Both the position numbers and the translations under genes were made by a program. From NCBI GenBank assembly GCA_003116995.1, contig BDSL01000053.1, positions 558,001 to 622,000 of the forward strand: a DNA stretch of 64,000 nucleotides, read 5' to 3'. Every line of letters starts with the position of its first letter. The first letter of the stretch is position 1. The notes beneath the pieces are model-generated. The model ran no database searches. It saw only the letters and a program-made list of their open reading frames with translations, and had not been told where the DNA came from. Source of the stretch: Yamagishiella unicocca. Lineage: Eukaryota > Chlorophyta > Chlorophyceae > Chlamydomonadales > Volvocaceae. This document shows, one piece after another, positions 57,320 through 64,000 of the stretch.

Positions 57320-60300
57320 ATGCAAAGCCGTCCAAGGGGCCCCTCCAAATTGCCGCCTCGAGGACCCCCCGCAGCCGCAGTCGTCGGCAAACAGTGGCCG
57401 CAGCAACAGCAGCAACAGCATCAATCTTTCACGCTGTCCCAGCAAGCTGAGCTGGCCTCCATTCGCGCGGAGTCGCCGCTCCACTTCCTAGCCGACACCG
57501 CGGTCGCCGACGCGCACGCAGACCAGCAGGCCGCCCTCGTAACAAACGCTGTGGCGCTCACCCCGCTGCCTTCTTCAGACTTTTGGCCAGCGGCCAAGCG
57601 CCAGCGACAGCCGCTGCAGCCGCCCGCCTACCAGCGCTGCTCCTCCCCAGCCGCGACCGACCGGCTCCAGTCGCTGCCCGCCTCGAACCCCGTCCGCAAC
57701 ACCAGCTTCTGCAGCCCGGTCGTGTTCCACGGCATTCCATCGACAACCGGCGCCGGCGGCGAGCCGCCGGGTGCGGTAGCGGCGTCCTCGAACGGCTGCA
57801 TTGGAGTGGGGTGCGCTGAAGGCTGCTACGCTGACAATGAAAGCTACACTCATACCAGGCTATCGCCGCCTGCCACCGAGTCGCAGCCACTGCTTCCGCA
57901 GTTTGCACCGTACCAGCAACAGCAACAACAACAGCAACAGTACCAGCAACAGTACCAGCTCCAGCACCAGGAACATTCAGCGGCGGCGGCCGCCAACCCA
58001 GAACCTCCTTCGGGCCCTGCGTCCCTCCCGCACTTCAACGACCTAGCGCCAACCGCCAACGGTGACCTTTCTCCTGCAGCGGCAGCGCCGGCGAATCCGG
58101 AGCCCCCGTCCCTGCCCCGTGGCTGGCTGGGCTGGGCGCTGCGTGCCGACCCCGCGGCAGCGGCCCGCACCGCCGCCGACGCGGCGGCGGCGGCGGCAGC
58201 AGCGGCAGCGGCGGCGGCAACAGCAGCGGCAGCGGCCGCTGCAGCCGCTGCACCTGCAGCCAGGGCTGCCGGCCGGGCTGTATGCGATACAAGCGGCTCG
58301 GATTGCGGCGCTGCTGCTGCTGCCGATCCCGCGGGGGAAGCGGCGCAGCACCAAGGCGTCGACGTAGGCCTGACCCAAGGCTATGAGCAGTACGACAATG
58401 ACATGGACGAGCAGACGGACTACGATCCTCTGGGACTGGATTTTAGCGGCGGCGGCGGCGGTGGTTGTGGTGGGGCCAGCAGCCCGGATCACTGCCGGGT
58501 GATGTTCGAGCTGCCAGCCGAAGAGGGCATATGGCGCGACGCGGACGCAGTTGCTGGGATTGACCCTGTCAGGACATCAGCAGAGGCGATTTCGTTGCAT
58601 CGGAGCCGACGGAATGGGAGGAGCTCAGGTTCGGCCTCAGCGCATGAGGAGCAATGGCAGCCGCAGCAAGTGCCCAAGCACGAGGGCTATCCGGACATCC
58701 AACAATTGCAACAACCGCGACCGCAATATCAATCGCAGCAGCCACTGCAACAACAGCAGCAAGATGGTGTGTATTACGATGCAAAGCAGGAGCAGCAGTT
58801 TGCTGAACTGGGTCTTGGGCCGCAAAGCGGGCCCGACAGTCGGCTCGCGGCGGTTGCCAGCAGTTGGGACGAGCGGAGTCAGGGAGCTGAGATGACACTA
58901 GCAACAGCGGGTGTGTCGGCGGAGGCGCCGGCAGCCGAGGCGCCGGGGTACGAGGCGCCGGGGTACGAGGAGGATGACGCTGAAGAGCAGCAGCGGCAGC
59001 TGCTGCGGACCAAGCGAGGGAGGAAGGTGGACAGGGCGCAGGCTGAGGCGGCAACTCGACGCGTGCAGGAGGTGTTGCGTATGCACCAGGTGACGTCATC
59101 CCTGCCGTACCTGCCGTACCTAAGCTCCGCCGCCAATGGAGGCGACGCCGGCGCTGCGGAGGCGGTCGCCGCGGCCGCGGCTGCCGCCGCAGGTCTGCCG
59201 TTCGGGCAACGTCAGGGGACCAGCGCAGATGTTGGGACACCTGCGGTGGCAGACGGCGGCGCCGATGGCCAGTACGACGGCTTCAGCGGCGGCGGCGGCG
59301 GCGGCGGCGACGCCCTGGGGCCGGCGGGCGCCACCGCCATCACCCCCTTCCCCATCACCGCCATCACCGGCGGCGGTGGCGGTGTTGGCGGCGGCGGCGG
59401 TGTTGGCGGCGGCGGCGGCGGCGGGGCTGTCCGGGCGTGCTATGAGTGCGGTGCGACCAGCACCAAGTGCTGGATGGCTCACAAACAATTCCCGGCGGAA
59501 CGCACATGCAAGGCCTGTTACAAGCGGTGCGTGAAGCGGAGTCGGGTGCAGCGCATCGGGGTGGGGGCCAACATGGGTGCGCGCCTGGGTGCGTGTATTG
59601 GACTGGCACGTAGCGTGTATGTAAAACCCTACAAGCGACTGAAGATGTGGGTTGGCGGGCATTCACCACGCAATTGCAGGTTCCTGCGTCACAACCACTA
59701 TGGTCGGGTGGCACCGTTACCGCTATGCGTCGGGGAGGAGGAGGAGGAGCCGCCGGAGCAGGGGGCAGAGCCACTGGCGATCGTTTTGCTCGCGGCCCAC
59801 GGCCGGGACGAGAGCGGCGGCGGCGGTGGCGGCGGCGGAGCTGGTGGTGGACTGCGGCGGTGCTATGAGTGCGGCACGACCCGTACAGGGGTGGGTCAGT
59901 GGGTCGGTTGCCGGTGGCCGTTGGGTAGCGCCAGCAGGAGGGGAAATGGGAGGCCGAGCGGTGCCGCTGCCTAGCTGGTGGTTTTGGACTCATGTTCAAG
60001 GGACCTGCGGATTTGTGTTGGTGGGGTTGGTGCAGACCAAACTGGATGACGGCGGCTACCCCATTGTCATGCTAACCCCAACTGCACGTTCCAACCGCCT
60101 GCAACCGTTCCAACCGCCTGCAGGGAAATTCGTGGAAGCGGCACAAGCTGGTCAAAGGGGAGATCACGTGCAGGTGAGCTCCAGGGTGGGGCAAGGGGGT
60201 AGAGGGTTGGAACCCTGGCGCATGGTACGACAGGTGGGGCTGTGGGCGGTGGCTGGGGCAGGGCGCCTACCGTACTGTAAATTTTGATATGGCTGACACG

Positions 60301-60738
60301 TCCCCCTGCTCCTCCCCATCCATCCCATCGACCTCTTGTCTGGGCGCAGCGCCTGCTACAAGCGCTTCATGTACAAGGTGCGCGCGAGCTGCCCGCAGCC
60401 GCTTTGCGTTGATTTGCCGCTGAGTCGCGAAATTCCCTCCACGGAAATTGACAACAATCTGGGCGGCGGTGTGTACACGACAAGCAGTGCCGGGGTGTTG
60501 GCATGGACCGTGAGGAGGGCCGGAGCCTTGATCTCTACCATACCCTAGCGTCCTCAGCGTTCCTGCGCCCCTTTAACGCGCCTTTTCCCCTCCCCTCCCC
60601 TTGCCACACCATGCTGCAACGAATACTACTACCATGCGCGACTTTGTGCTGGCGTGCGGACGCGCTGTTTGATGACCCCGGCCGCAGAGCCACGGCAGCT
60701 ACGAGCGCCAAACGCCGCAAGTGATGTACCGAAGGTGA
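57320..60738 (+). CDS. Protein with two C-terminal GATA-like zinc fingers, putative transcription factor
   Basis: Exons 57320-59526, 59680-59890, 60124-60173, 60350-60377, 60688-60738 (848 codons). The first ~700 residues are Gln/Ala/Gly-rich with QQQQ and AAAA runs, typical of algal regulators. Finger 1 reads CYECGATSTKCW, about 10 residues, then CKACYKR|F. Finger 2 is assembled from three exons: CYECGTTRTG, NSWKRHKLVKGEITC, SACYKRFMYK. Both follow C-x2-C-x(19-21)-C-x2-C with the GATA-type CGxTxT...W and ACYKR signature, but the second half differs from the plant CNACG box. A nuclear DNA-binding role is inferred. The last exon (SHGSYERQTPQ to stop) is phase-compatible but short. The start is the first ATG of the long frame. 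Confidence 0.7.
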
Positions 60739-62629
60739 TGAGCTACGTGGCTGCCCGCGCAAGTGGACTGGGCTGGATCGGCAGACTGGGTATCACGGCT
60801 TCACGGGCCTTGTCTGGAATGCACCTGGCCGAGCTGACGGCATGTCGACAAATGCCTAGCGGAGTCGAGTTGAATTGCGGCATGGGGCCGTAGAAAGCGC
60901 TGGGCTGTGCTGGGCTGCGGCGAGCTTGGTAGGGCTGGGCTGCTTTGCTTTGACGAATGGCGTGGTGGTGTGGCGGAGGGTAGAGAAAGGCCGGTGAATC
61001 AGTATAGGATGTATGGGAACGAGGGGTGGTGCTTGTGCCAGCTAGGGCACAGCAGGATCGGGAGCAATTTCCGAACAGGCACGCGGCGCGCCATGTTGAG
61101 CGCTCCAGGAAAAAAAGTGCAAAGAGCACGGATCAGGGCCGTGATGCAAAAAATTACACGGAAGTTTTCAGTGTACGGCTACTCGTACAGCGTGTCGCGG
61201 AACTGTGGATGGTGGCGTGGTTTCGGAGCGCATGTGAACGGATGTGGGCCAGGTTGGGGCGTGCGGGCGACAGAGGCGCTATGATTGCGGCGTCAGCATC
61301 TTGTCGGGGCGGCTGGCAGGAGGACTGACTTCCAGCCTGAAGGCCTGTGCGCGCGGTTGTCGGCGGGATACACACCATTCGGCCTGGTAGTCATGCAAGG
61401 CAACACCCGTAAAAACCTGTGCGCAGTGTGCGCGTGAAAGTGAACGTAAACAAAAGCTTTGTGTAAGCCCCAGAGCCGCACGCAAATAAACGACGAGCGG
61501 CAGGTTTGAAGATGCAGCCCGACGCGTCTGCGCCCGGCAACGAAAAGGAGGGTCTCACACGGGCGACTTGCACAGCAGCGACCCACCACTGCGTCTCCTT
61601 CAGCGTCAGATGATGCGCCCGATGGCTCTACCCAAGGGTCCTACGATGGGTCCATTGCAGCAGCCACTATTATTACCGACCAACCACTGCAACCGCCAGG
61701 AACTGCGGCACCAAATGTGCTCCTAACGATGTGATGCAAAACCCGACACGCTAAAGCGACCCACATACACGCGAGATTAAGGGCCACAAACATTAACACA
61801 GGCCGTCCAGGTCAGCACTGAGAGAGGCGTAGCCTGGCATCGCGTCTGGTATTGAACAACAGCTCACCTTCGAGGTCAGGAGCCCAAGCGCCATATTCAA
61901 TCGTATACCACGCCTAGAGATATAATAAACTTCAACCGAGCAACACGCCGCCTAGCAAAGTTCAGTGCAATTCCGTCCAAGAAACCTTCGAAAGTTAGAA
62001 GTTGAGCTGCAACGTCACCAAAACAGGCACTCACCTCTTCTGGCCACGCAAACATAATACAGCTACGGTACGCGACTGGAACAAACCCTATGACGTTGTT
62101 GTAACGGTTACAGTGGGTTCCAGACCAAGAGGTAGAACCATGACGTGTTCGAAATCCAGCAATTATCCACTCAGCCACTCTGTACCTCCGAGGGGCTCTG
62201 TCACTAGGACCGCCCAGGTACCTAATAGGGCGGCGGCGGCGGCGGATAATTATCCACCTTTGAGAAGTCTGAAGTGTCGCTGCGCGAAGGCTTGCCCCTC
62301 AGGCTGAAGCTCCTAATCGGACCGCTCATTTCACCGGCCTCCTGCGACCCCTGTTCACACGTCAGCAGAGGGGAGCGGAGCAGGTCACATCGAGGCCAGT
62401 ATGGGCTCGAGGGTTACTTAGCAAGGGTTTGTAGTTCAACGGCTCACTAATTGGGGCAACAATCAAATGCGCGGCACCTCCATTATATGGCATGTCCCGC
62501 CCTTCCAGGTGACGGGCCCCCTCCGCCACCCCGCCACCTCATCTCCTCGAATTACCTCCCTCCCTTCCCGTACGCGTGAATGTACGACGATGACCCCGGA
62601 CATTCCAACCGTCAACCAACCAACCTTAC
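60739..62629. other. 3' region of the zinc-finger gene and unresolved 3' part of the four-helix gene
   Basis: TGTAA near 61460 is a possible distant plus-strand poly(A) signal. A minus-strand frame from about 62180 to the stop at 61897 could be a terminal exon of the membrane-protein gene (joined through a weak acceptor), but this is uncertain. No other gene is supported. Confidence 0.35.
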
Positions 62630-63841
62630 GGGCTCCGATTCCGCAGAGGCAGCACAGGAAGAGCATCTCCACACCGCAGAGGGCGACGCAGGTCCAGGCC
62701 AGCCCATAGCAATTCTCGCGTTTGTCCTGGCCCGGCATCCCAAAGTCGTCAGGGCCTCCGCGTTCGTTGGTGAACAGCGTCGCAGTCCAGGCCCAGAGCC
62801 CCAGGTTAACACCGGCCAGCGCGAACGACGACACGAGGCTGAGCACAGCCCTGAGCCCGCAGCAACATGAACAAAAGCACATCGCGAGTCAAAGCGGAAG
62901 CCGAACGTGGAACACCAAATCAGGTGCGATCAGGGGAGACTGCGACGGCTGCTGTCAGCGAAGGATTGGTTTGGCTCATTACCCTGCCGTGAGACGCATA
63001 ACGTACGGCTCGCGGCCCTGGATTGAGCCGTCCCCCCAGCTGTTCTGCTTTAGAGGGGGTTCTATCCCCTCTGCATCGTAAGTCGTTGCCTGGCCTTCAG
63101 CGACACGCAGCCATACTACCGTTTGAACACGGGCAGAGTCCTCCTTGATTATCCAGCACCGTCTTCCCCCACGCTTTCAGGGCTGATTCGCATTTCTGGG
63201 CTGGCCTAGGGGTCCTTCACCGCTCGTAACCCCAGTCGAGGCGGTGGCCACTCGCCAACCGGCATCGCAGAAACTTACCCCGCCCCAGTCTTCTTCGTCT
63301 GCAGACGAACAAGGAAGGGGTGGCAGCAAACGGAGCCGATAATCAGGAGAACAGCACATGGAAGCAGAGTCAACACGCCGAGTCGCTCAGTTTCGAAGTT
63401 GCTTACTGCCTGCTTTGGATGCTGCTTAGTTTCGGGTTTGCATACTGTCAAATTGCTAGTTTCTAATCTTGAAATTGCTTGTTGCCGAAAACTACTACGG
63501 TTCAAAACCAGCTCTGGCTCGAGATCTCCCGCAACACACGATGTCGTACTACACCTTTCAGGAAAGGTCTTGCAAGTGGATGTCCATTCTCGATCCATCC
63601 TCGTAGTGCCCAGGATACAACAACTATCCTCGTAGTGCCCAGGATACAACACACGAGCATGTGGTGAACGTACAGCGCCCGTCCGGTTTCAGCAGGCTTG
63701 ACCGGGCTTCGTCAGCAGACATGTGACCCCCCCTTTCTGACCTGTCCGTCCATTAGGGCCCATCCACCCACCGTAAAGCAATACAGTAATAGGCCCATGG
63801 CGGTGGAGGCTACTGTGAAGGCGAAGGACACCTTTGTCGCA
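62630..63841 (-). CDS. Four-helix membrane protein, partial (5' end beyond the window, 3' end unresolved)
   Basis: Three phase-compatible exons in minus order: 63841-63772, 63385-63279, 62850-62630. They encode four strongly hydrophobic segments in sequence: VSFAFTVASTAMGLLLYCFT, VLTLLPCAVLLIIGSVCC, AVLSLVSSFALAGVNLGLWA and WTCVALCGVEMLFLCCLCG. A ~25-residue polar loop (NERGGPDDFGMPGQDKRENC) separates helices 3 and 4. The layout recalls tetraspan/MARVEL-type proteins, but no family-specific motif is certain. The first exon visible starts in phase 2, so the initiator lies to the right of 64000 or in an unseen exon. The donor after helix 4 is GTAAGG; the following exon is not settled. Confidence 0.5.
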
Positions 63842-64000
63842 CTGAGGGGGCACGTATGCGGAGGCGGCGTGGTTGGGATTTGGCAAGGAGCACCGCAGGT
63901 GATACGTTCTTGGAGGTGAGAAGCTAAGGACGGGAGTCAGTGTAGCTTTATCAGGTCCTCGTAGTCAGTTTGGGTAAGAAACCAAGCACTAATTTGGGGG
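63842..64000. other. Probable intron of the four-helix gene at the window edge
   Basis: On the minus strand this reads into a pyrimidine-rich acceptor ending CCCCCTCAG at 63842. No coding exon is recognised in the last 159 bp. Confidence 0.35.

Noticed and set aside
62115..62215. tRNA-like A-box (TGGCTGAGTGGATAA) on the minus strand, possibly a tRNA or SINE head
   Set aside because: The acceptor stem would need a bulge, the anticodon arm does not pair and the B-box is poor. It is left as coincidence or an old SINE remnant.

Overview
The window is nuclear DNA of a green alga, most likely a volvocine (Chlamydomonas/Volvox-type) species. The evidence is GC-rich, GC3-biased exons, many short introns with clean GT-AG borders, long Ala/Gln/Gly/Ser low-complexity stretches, TGTAA poly(A) signals, plant-type TTTAGGG-like motifs, and a very large enzyme-rhodopsin gene of a class known from green algae. 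No prokaryotic operon, rRNA, credible tRNA or CRISPR array was seen. Gene models were built by hand from protein-family motifs plus splice-phase bookkeeping. In each main model the exon lengths sum to a multiple of three.

Layout, left to right: 1-4183 holds no convincing gene. 4184-9819 (-) is a CCR4-type exonuclease/deadenylase. It is divergent from 10607-13677 (+), an HPP-family membrane protein, a family that includes plastid nitrite transporters. 15835-19576 (-) is a PX-domain/coiled-coil protein of EREX/EREL type. It is divergent from 20090-23519 (+), an FSH-type serine hydrolase. 24959-28291 (-) is a rhomboid-like intramembrane protease. It is divergent from 28828-42665 (+), a ~2039-residue two-component cyclase opsin with domains rhodopsin, histidine kinase, receiver, nucleotide cyclase and SAM. 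Next are 46320-56237 (+), an ankyrin-repeat RING E3 ubiquitin ligase; 57320-60738 (+), a protein with two GATA-like zinc fingers; and 62630-63841 (-), part of a four-helix membrane protein that runs off the right edge.

The genes are unrelated in function, as expected in a eukaryotic chromosome. The first six form three divergent pairs sharing 0.5-0.8 kb promoter regions.

Two signals stand out. First, at least four families of short dispersed repeats sit almost only inside introns, close to a splice site. Their orientation follows a rule: the same end always faces the nearer exon. This looks like an introner-like, terminal-inverted-repeat intron-gain system. Second, an intron of the RING ligase holds a near-perfect ~100-bp inverted duplication that would fold into a long hairpin. 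The opsin is also unusual: the retinal lysine is present, but both usual carboxylate counterion positions are neutral (Gln and Asn).
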